Source: Paenibacillus glycinis | Lineage (GTDB): Bacteria > Bacillota > Bacilli > Paenibacillales > Paenibacillaceae | DNA: 64,000 bases | Assembly: GCF_009909185.1 (NCBI RefSeq) | Contig: NZ_JAAAMV010000009.1 | Location: 283,940 to 347,939 of the forward strand | Direction: 5' to 3' | Part shown: positions 9,558 to 18,991 of the stretch, piece after piece | Layout: each line of letters starts with the position of its first letter | How positions within the stretch are numbered: the first letter of the stretch is position 1 | Position numbers and translations under genes: made by a program | Notes under the pieces: model-generated | Database searches by the model: none | What the model was told of the DNA's origin: nothing | The model's input: only the letters and a program-made list of their open reading frames with translations

Positions 9558-11360
9558 ATGGATATTTTTCGAAAGCAACAATGGCGAATGACGATATTTC
9601 CGAAGCTGATCGTCGCGTTCCTGCTCGTGGTCGCTCCGATCTACGGCATCGGCCTCATGATGAATCAGCTGGGCGAAAAGAGCGTGAGCGAGGAACTGTC
9701 GAAGTCGCTCAACTCGCGGGTCGACTTTTACCTCAACTCGCTTGAGGTGGAAAATGATCGGATGATGGAGCTGCTTCAGCAGTACATCGTCGACAAAGAC
9801 ATCCAACACGCCGCCTTCGTCAGCAATACGATGTCGATCGGAGAATGGACGGAGACGGTGCAGCGCATCCAGGACAAGCTTCAGCTGATCAAGAATTCGA
9901 GCCTCTACATCAAGAGCGTAAGCGCGCATATTCTGACGCTGAAGCGGACGATATCGAGCGATGCCACGATCAGCGACACGCTCGGTTCCGAATACGAGGC
10001 CGTCGCCTCCATATCCAAACTCCGGGGTGTCGGCAAGTACTACTGGAATAACCGGTTGTTCCTGGCGATCGCCTACCCGGGCTCCGATCTGCCGAATATG
10101 AAGGAAACGTACGTTCTCTCGGTCGAGATCAACGAGGACATGATGAAGCAGTCGCTGCAGAACTTCTCCGACTACAAGAACGCGGGAGCGCTGCTCGTCA
10201 ATTCGGAGCACGGCTGGTCCTTGGGCAATCGAACCGACGAAGCGCTTACGAGAGAGCTCACGGATTACTTGAGGGAGCGTCCCGAAGACGGCAGCGGCGA
10301 AGGCTACGCGCAGATCTCCGCGGGAAAGAGTTCCTATTTTGTCGCCTATAAACGTTCGCCTACGTTCGGCTATGATTTGATCGCGTACGTGCCGTCGGCC
10401 GAGATGCTCGGTCCCATCGACAAATACCGGATGCTGCTATGGGTGATGTCGTTCGTCTCGCTCGTCTTTATCGTCGCCTACTCTTACTGGCTGTATCAGC
10501 TCATCCGCAAGCCGCTGCATCGGATGATTACCGGATTCCGCAAGGTGGAGGCGGGAAAGATGGAGCCGATGCCGCTGCCAAAGGCGCGCGACGAGTTCCA
10601 ATACTTGTTCCAACGGTTCAACATGATGACGAACAATCTGAAGGTGCTGATCCAGGAAGTGTACGAGCAGAAGCTGCGCGCCCAGACGTCGGAGCTGAAG
10701 CAGCTGCAGTCGCAGATCAATCCGCACTTTCTGTACAATACCTTTTTTATCCTATACCGCTTGGCGAAGATGCAGGATCATGACAGCGTCATCCGGTTCA
10801 GCCAGCACCTCGGCGAATACTTCCAGTACATTACGCGCAACGGCTCCGAAGAAGTGCCGCTCGGCGCGGAGATGAAGCACTCCCGCTCGTATGTGGAAAT
10901 TCAGAACATTCGCTTCGCCAAAAGCCGCATTGCCGTCGATTTCAGCGAACTGCCCGAAGGCTGCGGCGACATGCGGGTACCGCGGCTCATCCTGCAGCCG
11001 TTCATCGAGAACGCGTACCATTACGGGCTCGAGACGAAGCGCAGGGACGGCAGAATCGCCGTGACGATGACCGAGCAGGATGGCCAACTGCTCATTTCGG
11101 TCGAGGATAACGGCGAACGGCTGACGGACGCCGACCTGCGGCGGATCGAAGCGAATCTAGCGCAACAGGGCGCGGATATGGAATATACCGGCATGCTGAA
11201 CGTTCACCGACGGCTGCAAATCCGCTTCGGCGCCTCGTATGGCGTGTACGTAACCCGCGGCGAAATGGGCGGCATGAAAGCGACGCTGAGGCTGCCGATG
11301 CCGCAGTCCTCGGACAAATCCGCGGAACCAACAGACGCGCAAGACGCGAAAGGAGAGTGA
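9558..11360 (+). CDS. YesM-like sensor histidine kinase
   Basis: The 600-residue kinase of the two-component pair probably senses sugar availability outside the cell. A first membrane segment lies at about 14-35 (LIVAFLLVVAPIYGIGLMM), then an extracellular sensor region of roughly 250 residues, a second membrane segment near 290-312 (MLLWVMSFVSLVFIVAYSYW), a HAMP linker, the His_kinase box QINPHFLYNTFF and a HATPase domain with LILQPFIENAYHYG and ISVEDNG. This is the YesM/LytS-like class. The ATG used has AAGGGG upstream; upstream in-frame codons would add about 72 residues without a ribosome site. It is followed 6 bases later by its response regulator. Confidence 0.92.
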   Translation: MDIFRKQQWRMTIFPKLIVAFLLVVAPIYGIGLMMNQLGEKSVSEELSKSLNSRVDFYLNSLEVENDRMMELLQQYIVDKDIQHAAFVSNTMSIGEWTETVQRIQDKLQLIKNSSLYIKSVSAHILTLKRTISSDATISDTLGSEYEAVASISKLRGVGKYYWNNRLFLAIAYPGSDLPNMKETYVLSVEINEDMMKQSLQNFSDYKNAGALLVNSEHGWSLGNRTDEALTRELTDYLRERPEDGSGEGYAQISAGKSSYFVAYKRSPTFGYDLIAYVPSAEMLGPIDKYRMLLWVMSFVSLVFIVAYSYWLYQLIRKPLHRMITGFRKVEAGKMEPMPLPKARDEFQYLFQRFNMMTNNLKVLIQEVYEQKLRAQTSELKQLQSQINPHFLYNTFFILYRLAKMQDHDSVIRFSQHLGEYFQYITRNGSEEVPLGAEMKHSRSYVEIQNIRFAKSRIAVDFSELPEGCGDMRVPRLILQPFIENAYHYGLETKRRDGRIAVTMTEQDGQLLISVEDNGERLTDADLRRIEANLAQQGADMEYTGMLNVHRRLQIRFGASYGVYVTRGEMGGMKATLRLPMPQSSDKSAEPTDAQDAKGE

Positions 11361-11366
11361 AATGCC

Positions 11367-13043
11367 ATGTACCGACTGTTGATCGTCGACGATGAACCGA
11401 TCATCGTCGAAGGTTTAAGCGAGCTATTCTCGCAGTCCGGCCATCCCTTGGAGGTCTATCAAGCGTTCGACGGACTGGAAGCGCTGGCGATCGCGCGGAA
11501 GCTGCGCATCGACATGCTGCTGACGGATATCGAGATGCCGGAGATGAACGGCATCGAGCTGCAGAAGGAGGTGCTGCGCCTGTGGCCGCGCTGCAGGTCG
11601 ATTTTCCTGACCGGCTATAACGAGTTCGATTATGTCCAGTCGTCCATCCGCGGCGGAGCGATCGATTACGTGCTGAAGACGGAAGGAGACGATCCGATCG
11701 TCGCCTCGATCGAGAAGGCCATTCGCGTCATTGCCGAGGAGGTGACCTACGAAGGATTAATCGCGAACGCCCGCTCGTCCCTTAAGCTGGCGCTGCCGGC
11801 GCTGCGCAAGGAGTATTTGACCGGGCTGCTGGAAGGGGAAGCCTCGTCGTCCGCCGCGCGGAGAGAACGGTTCGCGCAGCTTGAAGTGCCGCTCGATCCC
11901 GACTTGCAGGTCGTCATGGCCGTCGGCCGGATCGACCGTTGGCGCGAGGATGCGACGGGAGGCGACAAGGTGTTGTTCGCGTATTCGATCAACAACATCT
12001 TCGAAGAATTCGTGGCGCAGGAATTCGACCTGACGCACTTCAGAGGCGATCACGAGCGGCTGATCTGGCTGCTGCAGCCGAAGACGGGGTCGGGGTATCG
12101 CCATGCGATCATCGGCAAGGCGCCGCTGCACGCAGGCGCAAGCGCGGAAGCCGATCCGGAAGCCGACCTGCACGCTTACTTGCTGGGGATGCTCGAATCC
12201 GTGCAAGACGCTTGCAGCCGATACTTGAAGCTCGCCTGCTCGTTCGTCGTCTCCAGCGAGCCGTTCGAGTGGGACGCGCTCCCGTCCAAATACGAACGGC
12301 TGTCGCAGCTGTTCGGCCGCGGGCTCGGACTCGGCAGCCAGATGCTGCTGTCGGACGACCGGGCGAAGGAAAGAGGGGACGAGCAGGCGCGAAGCAAGGT
12401 CAAGCGCATTCGCCTGCTCGATCAATACTTGATGCAGAAGGAACGGGAGAAATTCGAGCAGCTGTTCGACGAGATATCGGAAGCCGTCGGCGAGCCGGCT
12501 CTGCTTGCGGCAGGCTTGCCGCTCGAGGTGTTCTACGAGCTGTCCGCGATCTTCATTCCGCATCTGAATCGGTTCGACGCGCTCGGCGCCGGCGGCGGTC
12601 ACGCGATCCCGAGCAAGCTGTTCTCGATCCGCGAGCATCGTTCGTGGAGGGAGGCCTCCGGCTTTTTCCGCGAGCTGGCGGATGTGCTGTTCGAACGCAT
12701 GGAAGGCGGCAACGAGCAGGAGACGAGCGAAGTCGTCGAACAGCTTCATCGCTACGTGGAGGAGCACATCGAGGGCGATCTGTCGCTGAACCGCCTGGCC
12801 GAGCACGTCTATTTGACGCCGTTTTACCTCTCCAGATTGTACAAGCAGAAGACGGGCCATACCATCAGCGACCATATCACGAGGACGAGAATCGAGAGAG
12901 CGAAGCGGCTGCTCGGCGAGAGCACGCTTAAGATTCACGAGGTCGGCATGCGGATCGGGTACGATTCGGCGTCCTATTTCACCCGTTTTTTCAAAAAAAC
13001 GACCTTGCTGACGCCACAGGAATACCGCGATTCGCTCAAGTAG
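11367..13043 (+). CDS. YesN-like response regulator with AraC-type DNA-binding domain
   Basis: The 558-residue regulator has a receiver domain (LLIVDDEP, phospho-acceptor Asp54 in LLTDIEMPEMNG, conserved Lys near 104), a long middle region of about 300 residues typical of YesN proteins, and a C-terminal pair of AraC helix-turn-helix motifs (LSLNRLAEHVYLTPFYLSRL and the second helix IGYDSASYFTRFFKK). It should activate the importer genes immediately downstream and perhaps the enzyme genes upstream. Start codon follows AGGAGAGTGAAATGCC. The kinase partner directly precedes it. Confidence 0.93.
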   Translation: MYRLLIVDDEPIIVEGLSELFSQSGHPLEVYQAFDGLEALAIARKLRIDMLLTDIEMPEMNGIELQKEVLRLWPRCRSIFLTGYNEFDYVQSSIRGGAIDYVLKTEGDDPIVASIEKAIRVIAEEVTYEGLIANARSSLKLALPALRKEYLTGLLEGEASSSAARRERFAQLEVPLDPDLQVVMAVGRIDRWREDATGGDKVLFAYSINNIFEEFVAQEFDLTHFRGDHERLIWLLQPKTGSGYRHAIIGKAPLHAGASAEADPEADLHAYLLGMLESVQDACSRYLKLACSFVVSSEPFEWDALPSKYERLSQLFGRGLGLGSQMLLSDDRAKERGDEQARSKVKRIRLLDQYLMQKEREKFEQLFDEISEAVGEPALLAAGLPLEVFYELSAIFIPHLNRFDALGAGGGHAIPSKLFSIREHRSWREASGFFRELADVLFERMEGGNEQETSEVVEQLHRYVEEHIEGDLSLNRLAEHVYLTPFYLSRLYKQKTGHTISDHITRTRIERAKRLLGESTLKIHEVGMRIGYDSASYFTRFFKKTTLLTPQEYRDSLK

Positions 13044-13150
13044 ATATAAAAGGATAAGGAAGGTAAACGTTTTATTATATTCGCCGCGTCGGATGAACCT
13101 CATAATGAAAGCGTACCACATTTCATGCAGGGTACAGGGGAGGCAAGCAG

Positions 13151-14908
13151 ATGGTGTTGAAAAAAGCGAACGCGAAAAGGTCGGCCATGCTCTCATTGCT
13201 GCTGATCATGACAACTGTGACGGCTTGCAGCAACAGCAATAACGGCAATAACGGCAGCAAAAGCGACACACCAAGCGCATCGACCAGCGAAAGCGGCGAT
13301 AACAAAAACGAAAGCCCGCCGGCTTCGCCGGCAGCATCCGGTCCGAGCGGCCCCGAAGGCAAATACGATCCGCCGATCGAGGTAACGACCGTGCGCGCCG
13401 TCAGCGCGGCCGCCGAACTTGCGCCCGGCGAAACGTTCGACGAGAACATTTGGACCAAGACGTTCGAAAGCGATCTCGGCATTAAGGTGAAGAACCTCTG
13501 GAAGGTTAACGCGGAGCAGTATCAGAACAAGATCGCCGTCACGATGGCCTCGGGCGATATGCCCGACTTCATGAACGTTGACGCCCAGCAGTTCCAGATC
13601 CTCGTGGAAGCCGGCACGATCGCGGATCTGACCGACGTCTACGCGAAGTACGCTTCCGACCTGACGAAGAGCTCGTTCGAAGGAAGCAACGACCTGCGTC
13701 TCAAAGCGGCGACGGTAAACGGCAAACTCATGGGGATTCCGGCAGACGGGGGAGAATCCGCCGATACCCATCTCATCTATATTCGCAAAGACTGGCTTGC
13801 CAACGTGGGGCTCCAGCCGCCGAAGACGATGGACGACGTCATCAAGATCGCCTTGGCGTTCACGAAGAACGACCCGGACAAGAACGGCAAGAACGATACG
13901 TACGGATTAAGCCTCGACTACAATTTGTTCAACGGCTGGTCCGGTCTTGACGGCTTCTTCAACGGCTACCACGCGTATCCGTTCAACCCGACCAAGGGTA
14001 CCGGCACGAACCTGAACTTCATCAAAGGCTCGGACGGCAAGGTACAGTGGGCCGACGTTCAACCGGAAGTGAAAACCGCGCTCGGCAAGCTGGCCGACTT
14101 GTTCAAGCAAGGCGCGCTCTATCCGGAATTCAGCGTCATCGACGGCATCAAGTCCGGCGAGCTCGCGACGTCCGGTAAAGTCGGCATGACGTTCGGTTCG
14201 TTCTTCGTGCCGACATGGCCGATCAACAATATGTACAAAGACGTGCCGGGTTCGGATTGGGGCATCTATCCGCTCGTATCGTCCGACGATCAGCCGGTGC
14301 TGGCGCAAAGCACGACGGGATTGCCTTCGCATTACTTCGTCGTCAGCAAGAAGTCCGAACATCCGGAGGCTCCGTTCCTGCTGCTCAACACGTACATGGA
14401 GAAGCTCTACGGACACTTCGATAAGAATTACCATACGGTCACGGTGGATGGCAAGGACTACGGCGAATTCGGACTCGCGCCGATCAACGGAGGCTTGCCG
14501 GGCAACAATCCGAGGGCGGCCGTCGCGATTCAAGCGGCGAAAAAGTCCGGCGATACGTCGGCGCTGAACGATGAACAGAAGTCCTACTTCGATCAGGTGG
14601 CCAAATTCGAGGCCGGCGACGCGACGATGTGGGCCGCGAACAAACTGTGGTCGGAAGGCGGCGTATTCAGCCTCCAAGGCCAATATATCGACAACCACCA
14701 AGTGTTCACCTCGGCGTACGTGGGCAATCCGACGCCGACGATGGTCGCAAAAGGTCCGTCGCTTCGCGACGAAGAAGTCAAGATGATGACTTCGATCATC
14801 ATGGGCTCCAAGCCGCTCGACAGCTTCGACGAGTGGGCGGCGAATTGGCTTGCCTCCGGCGGTCAGGATATTCTGAACGAAGTCAACGCCAGCGGCATGG
14901 TTCAATAA
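13151..14908 (+). CDS. Sugar ABC importer solute-binding lipoprotein (LplA/YtcQ type)
   Basis: A 585-residue extracellular binding protein. Signal sequence with lipobox TVTAC puts the lipidated cysteine at residue 26, followed by a Ser/Asn/Gly-rich linker of about 45 residues. The body shows features of large family-1 solute-binding proteins: NKIAVTMASGDMPDFMNVD, GIPADGG, YIRKDWL and DPDKNGKNDTYGLS. It delivers oligosaccharides to the two permeases that follow. The 107-base gap after the response regulator holds its probable promoter. The gene is followed by a hairpin before the first permease, consistent with making more binding protein than permease. Confidence 0.93.
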   Translation: MVLKKANAKRSAMLSLLLIMTTVTACSNSNNGNNGSKSDTPSASTSESGDNKNESPPASPAASGPSGPEGKYDPPIEVTTVRAVSAAAELAPGETFDENIWTKTFESDLGIKVKNLWKVNAEQYQNKIAVTMASGDMPDFMNVDAQQFQILVEAGTIADLTDVYAKYASDLTKSSFEGSNDLRLKAATVNGKLMGIPADGGESADTHLIYIRKDWLANVGLQPPKTMDDVIKIALAFTKNDPDKNGKNDTYGLSLDYNLFNGWSGLDGFFNGYHAYPFNPTKGTGTNLNFIKGSDGKVQWADVQPEVKTALGKLADLFKQGALYPEFSVIDGIKSGELATSGKVGMTFGSFFVPTWPINNMYKDVPGSDWGIYPLVSSDDQPVLAQSTTGLPSHYFVVSKKSEHPEAPFLLLNTYMEKLYGHFDKNYHTVTVDGKDYGEFGLAPINGGLPGNNPRAAVAIQAAKKSGDTSALNDEQKSYFDQVAKFEAGDATMWAANKLWSEGGVFSLQGQYIDNHQVFTSAYVGNPTPTMVAKGPSLRDEEVKMMTSIIMGSKPLDSFDEWAANWLASGGQDILNEVNASGMVQ

Positions 14909-14919
14909 GACGAAACAAT

Positions 14920-14957
14920 GGGGATAGGGGATGGCCGCTAGCCGCTATCCCCTCTTT
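14920..14957 (+). terminator. Hairpin between binding protein and permease genes (attenuator)
   Basis: GGGGATAG pairs perfectly with CTATCCCC, followed by a short T-rich stretch, and the next ribosome site starts only about 10 bases later. Such intercistronic hairpins are known to uncouple abundant binding protein from scarce permease in ABC importer operons. Confidence 0.6.
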
Positions 14958-14981
14958 GCAACCAGGCAGGAGGGAAATCGA

Positions 14982-15881
14982 TTGCGCCGCAGAAATTGGA
15001 GACTGGAAATGCCGCTGCACCTTATGCTGGTGCCGGGTATCATCGTGGTGCTGCTGTTCAGCTACGGCCCGATGGTCGGCGTCGTCATCGCCTTCGAGAA
15101 TTTTATCCCGGTTAAAGGAATGTTTCGCTCCGAGTGGGTCGGACTCGAACATTTCAAGTATATCTATCATTTGTCCGAGACGAGGGAAGTGCTGCGGAAC
15201 ACGGTATTCATCGCGCTTATGAAAATGATCGGCGGACTCGTCGCGCCGCTTGTCACCGCGCTTCTGCTGAACGAGGTCATGAAGAAGTACTACAAGCGCG
15301 CCATCCAAACGATCATCTATATGCCGCACTTCATGTCCTGGGTCATCATGGCCGGCATCTTGCTCGACGTGCTCTCTCCGACATCCGGGATCGTGAATCA
15401 ATTCATCGCGTGGCTCGGATTCGATAAGGTATTCTTCCTCGGCAATGATAAATGGTTCCCTTATGTGCTGGTCGTGACCGACGTCTTGAAGGAATTCGGG
15501 TTCGGAACGGTCGTCTATCTGGCTGCCATTACGGCCGTAAATCCGTCTTTGTACGAAGCAGCCGTCCTGGACGGCGCGAACCGCTGGAAACAAACGCTTC
15601 ACGTGACGATTCCCGCGATCATCCCGATCACGATATTGCTGACGACGCTCGCGCTCGGCAACGTGCTGAACGCCGGCTTCGACCAAGTCTTCAACCTGTA
15701 TAACCCATCCGTCTATTCGACCGGCGACATTCTCGATACGTACGTCTACCGGATCGGCCTGGCCAGCGCGCAATACGGCGTGGCGACCGCCGTCGGACTG
15801 TTCAAGTCGGCGATCTCGCTCGTCTTGATTTCGTTGTCCTATTTCTTGGCCTATCGTTTCGCGAATTATCGCATTTTCTGA
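14982..15881 (+). CDS. ABC sugar importer permease, LplB/YteP type
   Basis: A 299-residue membrane protein with about six transmembrane segments. The EAA loop is visible as YEAAVLDGANRWKQTLHVTIPAI near residues 188-210, the site that contacts the ATPase. Start: TTG with a perfect AGGAGGG seven bases upstream; the ATG 51 bases earlier lies inside the hairpin and lacks a ribosome site. It pairs with the next permease and the lipoprotein upstream. No ATP-binding subunit is encoded in the cluster, so a shared MsmX-type ATPase is likely. Confidence 0.93.
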   Translation: MRRRNWRLEMPLHLMLVPGIIVVLLFSYGPMVGVVIAFENFIPVKGMFRSEWVGLEHFKYIYHLSETREVLRNTVFIALMKMIGGLVAPLVTALLLNEVMKKYYKRAIQTIIYMPHFMSWVIMAGILLDVLSPTSGIVNQFIAWLGFDKVFFLGNDKWFPYVLVVTDVLKEFGFGTVVYLAAITAVNPSLYEAAVLDGANRWKQTLHVTIPAIIPITILLTTLALGNVLNAGFDQVFNLYNPSVYSTGDILDTYVYRIGLASAQYGVATAVGLFKSAISLVLISLSYFLAYRFANYRIF

Positions 15882-15902
15882 CCACCCGCAAGGAGGATTG
15901 TC

Positions 15903-16790
15903 ATGGTCCAACACTACTCATGGAGTCGCAAGCTGTTCGTTGTTTTCAACTATACCTTCCTTGCGGTGTTGTCTCTGATAAGCATTCTGCCATTAATCAA
16001 TGTCTTCTCTGTGTCCTTAAGCTCGGCCGCCGCGATAGAAGCGGGCAAAGTGACGCTATGGCCGGTCGACTTCTCCTGGAAGGCTTACGAGTTCGTCGCG
16101 AAGAAGCGCGAGTTCCTGGTCTCGATGGGCATCTCCGCAGAGCGCGTGTTGTTGGGCGTCAGCATCAACATGCTGTTAACGGTGCTTACGGCTTACCCGC
16201 TGTCCAAGGAAGCGGCGAATCTGAAGTTCCGAACGGGCTATGCCTGGTTCTTCGTCTTCACGATGCTGTTCGCCGGCGGATTGATTCCGACCTATATGAT
16301 CGTGCGGAATTTCCACCTGCTCGACAGCATCTGGGCGCTTGTGCTGCCGGGAGCGCTGCCTGTGTTTAACGTTATCTTGATGCTCAACTTCTTCAGAGGC
16401 TTGCCGAAGGAACTGTCGGAATCGGCGTTCATCGACGGCGCCGGACATTGGCAGACGCTGTGGCGGATCATCATCCCGCTCTCGATGCCCTCGATCGCGA
16501 CCGTCACCTTGTTCGCGGTCGTCTCGCACTGGAACGAATGGTTCAATGGCCTGATCTACATGAACGATCCGATCCATTATCCGCTTGCCAGTTACTTGCA
16601 GACGATCGTCGTGCGCATGGATATGTCTTCGATCAGCGACCCGGCGATGCTGCTCTTGTTGTCGAAGCTGAACGATCGGTCGGTGCGCGCGGCGCAAATT
16701 TTCCTCGGCATGGTGCCGGTGCTGTGCGTATATCCGTTCCTGCAGCGTTACTTCATGAGCGGCATGACGCTCGGAAGCGTCAAGGAATAA
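15903..16790 (+). CDS. ABC sugar importer permease, LplC/YtcP type
   Basis: A 295-residue six-segment permease, the second half of the transmembrane dimer. The EAA loop reads LSESAFIDGAGHWQTLWRII near 165-185. It ends with the RYFMSGMTLGSVKE pattern characteristic of YtcP/LplC proteins. Start ATG follows AAGGAGGATTGTC, 21 bases after the previous stop. A strong terminator follows, so the importer transcript probably ends here and the lyase gene downstream is separately transcribed or expressed by read-through. Confidence 0.94.
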   Translation: MVQHYSWSRKLFVVFNYTFLAVLSLISILPLINVFSVSLSSAAAIEAGKVTLWPVDFSWKAYEFVAKKREFLVSMGISAERVLLGVSINMLLTVLTAYPLSKEAANLKFRTGYAWFFVFTMLFAGGLIPTYMIVRNFHLLDSIWALVLPGALPVFNVILMLNFFRGLPKELSESAFIDGAGHWQTLWRIIIPLSMPSIATVTLFAVVSHWNEWFNGLIYMNDPIHYPLASYLQTIVVRMDMSSISDPAMLLLLSKLNDRSVRAAQIFLGMVPVLCVYPFLQRYFMSGMTLGSVKE

Positions 16791-16807
16791 GCCGTCGTTC
16801 GATGAAG

Positions 16808-16838
16808 CCGTCCTGTTCTTCGGAGCAGGACGGTTTTC
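16808..16838 (+). terminator. Intrinsic terminator with TTCG loop
   Basis: CCGTCCTG pairs with CAGGACGG, extended by a TTC/GAG inner stem around a TTCG tetraloop, and is followed by TTTT. It closes the importer operon. Confidence 0.85.
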
Positions 16839-16926
16839 TAGCAGACATGTTGTGCCGCTGACGCGGCTCGCGAATGATCGCAGCGTGGGCAGACGCGGGT
16901 AGGTGAGATTGGGAGGAGATGGAACG

Positions 16927-18819
16927 ATGTTAGTAGAACGTTACGGCTCGGCCCGGCTTGAGGAGCTTGACTTCGGCGACGGCCCTTACGCGCCGTTCCC
17001 CAAGGCGGAAGACCGCGAAGCCTGGGGATCGCTCTCCTCTGAGAAAAGAGCGAATTGGCTGCGGCTTGCGGACCATTATGCGGATTACGGGTGGCCGGTG
17101 CTCAAGGTATCGGACTATCGCGCCTATTGGACGAGCGGCGACTTGTCGCGACTCAGTCTCGCCTACTTCGAACGGAGAAGCGTGCTCGGCATTCTCGTCA
17201 TCGCCGAATGCATGGCAGGCGAAGGCACCTACATGGATCAAATTTTAAACGGGATCTTCGCCATCTGCGAGGAGACGACCTGGGTGTCACCGGGACATCG
17301 CAGTCACTGGAAGGAGTTCGATAAGCAAGCGAGCATCCCTAGCAGCACGGAATCCGGAGTCGAGCTGGCCTCTGCGGAAACGGCGCGGCTGCTGCTATGG
17401 ACCCGCTATTTGCTCGGAAGCAAATTTGACGCCATCAGCCCGCGAATCAACGAGCGCATCGTTCGGGAGACGAAGGAGCGGATGCTGAAGCCTTACCTCG
17501 AGCATGACGATTACTGGTGGCAAGGCTTCACCCCGGGCGAGCGGGTCAACAACTGGAATCCGTGGTGCAACGGCCCGGTGCTGGCGGGATTCCTGCTGAT
17601 CGAGGAGGACCCGGACGTCAGAAGAGCGGGAATCGCCAAGGTGATGCGAAGCCTCGACGCGTTCATCGCGACTTATGCGGCGGACGGCTGCTGCGACGAA
17701 GGACCGTCTTATTGGAGCGCGTCGGGAGGCGGCTTATATGAATGCCTGGAGATGCTGTCGCTGGCGTCGCAAGGACGTTTCGACATTTTCGGGGAGCGGA
17801 TCATTAAGGATATTGGCGCTTATATGCCCAAAGTACACATACATGGCGATTATTACGTCGCTTTCGCCGATTGCGATGCAAAGGCGAGTCCGGGAGCCGG
17901 GGGCGTGTATCGTTACGGCCTTAGCGCGGGGGAAGAGTCGCTCGTCCGTCTCGGCGCCAGCCTGCCGCCAAGCGGCGATCCGAGCACGCGCATCTGGTTT
18001 AACTTGTACGGCTACGCCCGGGATTTATTCGTCGAGAAGGAACGGCTCGCGCAGAGAGCGACTGCTCCCTATATGCGCGATGTGTGGTTCCGCGTGACCG
18101 AAGTGATGACCGCAAGGGAGCGGGAAGGCACCGAGCAGGGCTTGTACGTCGCGGCCAAAGGCGGCAACAACGGGGAGGCGCACAACCATAACGACGTCGG
18201 CAGCTTCCTCGTGTTCGCCGACGGCTATCCGCTGCTCGTCGATCTAGGCACGGAGGAGTACAAGGCGCAGACGTTCAGCGCGCGGCGCTATGAGCTGTGG
18301 TATTTGCAATCGCAGTACCATAACCTGCCTACGGTGCGCGGGGTACTGCAGCACGACGGCTGGCCGTACAAGGCTCGCAATGCGGAATACTCGCAACAGG
18401 GCGGCCGCTCCGAGCTGCGAATGGACATCGCGGGCGCGTATCCGGAGGAAGCCGGGATCGCGACTTGGGCGCGTACGGTTCGGCTGGATCGGGACGGCGT
18501 CCCAGCCGTGACGGTGAGCGACGTATTTGCCATGAAGGACGGCGCTCCGGCGGAAATGTTCCATTCGTTGGTTACGCCTTGCGAGCCTATCATCGGCGGC
18601 GAGGGCAGCGGCGAGATCCTGTTGACTTACGCGCCCGGCAAGCAAGCGGTCATCCGTTACGACGACGGGCATCTTCGGGCGCGAATCGAGAAGATCGAAT
18701 ACATGGAAAGCCGACTAAGAAGAAACTGGGGCGACCGCATGTACCGCATCGTGCTGGAGGAACGGCAGCCGGTCGCTGCCGGCGAGAGGACGATCGCCAT
18801 AACGCTCGAGCGCGGATGA
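16927..18819 (+). CDS. Heparinase II/III family polysaccharide lyase
   Basis: A 630-residue cytoplasmic-looking protein (no signal peptide). It has an N-terminal alpha/alpha toroid and a C-terminal beta-sandwich, the layout of heparinase II and related alginate/uronate lyases. Key motifs: NNWNPWCNGPV near 208-218, DEGPSYWSASGG with Glu258 and Tyr262, and GNNGEAHNHNDVGSFLVF with His419, His421 and Asp423. In heparinase II the corresponding Tyr/His/Glu residues perform beta-elimination and a histidine helps hold zinc. The product, an unsaturated uronyl oligosaccharide, is the substrate of the GH88 enzyme at 4.7 kb. ATG chosen for GGGAGGAG eight bases upstream. The 3' end carries the first unit of a 31-bp tandem repeat. 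Confidence 0.85.
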   Translation: MLVERYGSARLEELDFGDGPYAPFPKAEDREAWGSLSSEKRANWLRLADHYADYGWPVLKVSDYRAYWTSGDLSRLSLAYFERRSVLGILVIAECMAGEGTYMDQILNGIFAICEETTWVSPGHRSHWKEFDKQASIPSSTESGVELASAETARLLLWTRYLLGSKFDAISPRINERIVRETKERMLKPYLEHDDYWWQGFTPGERVNNWNPWCNGPVLAGFLLIEEDPDVRRAGIAKVMRSLDAFIATYAADGCCDEGPSYWSASGGGLYECLEMLSLASQGRFDIFGERIIKDIGAYMPKVHIHGDYYVAFADCDAKASPGAGGVYRYGLSAGEESLVRLGASLPPSGDPSTRIWFNLYGYARDLFVEKERLAQRATAPYMRDVWFRVTEVMTAREREGTEQGLYVAAKGGNNGEAHNHNDVGSFLVFADGYPLLVDLGTEEYKAQTFSARRYELWYLQSQYHNLPTVRGVLQHDGWPYKARNAEYSQQGGRSELRMDIAGAYPEEAGIATWARTVRLDRDGVPAVTVSDVFAMKDGAPAEMFHSLVTPCEPIIGGEGSGEILLTYAPGKQAVIRYDDGHLRARIEKIEYMESRLRRNWGDRMYRIVLEERQPVAAGERTIAITLERG

Positions 18820-18925
18820 TCCGATCGCAGTCACGCTCGAGCCTTGTTGATCCCATCTCAGTCACGCTCGAGCGCGGTTGATCCGACCGCCGTTGCGTTC
18901 GATCCCGGCTCATCCGGTCGCGCCT
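18802..18925 (+). repeat. Four degenerate 31-bp tandem repeats at the lyase gene end
   Basis: Units begin at 18802, 18833, 18864 and 18895, each starting ACGCTCGAG or GCGTTCGAT and continuing ...GATCC(G/C)A.C.CAGTC. The first unit contains the end of the lyase gene with its stop codon; later units still read VTLERG-like in another frame. Looks like repeated slippage or unequal crossover at the gene end. Confidence 0.75.
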
Positions 18926-18991
18926 AACGCAGCCGTTCCCGGTGTCGCTTTATATTCGTTGTCCTATATGCCGCGTCTTGAGATCGGTGTT

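Noticed and set aside
13062..13075. Cre-like site GGTAAACGTTTTAT before the binding-protein gene
   Set aside because: The catabolite-repression consensus is matched only in the centre (AAACG); both ends mismatch, so I do not call it.
11757..13196. 479-codon minus-strand frame across the response regulator
   Set aside because: Shadow of the YesN-like gene; no recognisable protein features.
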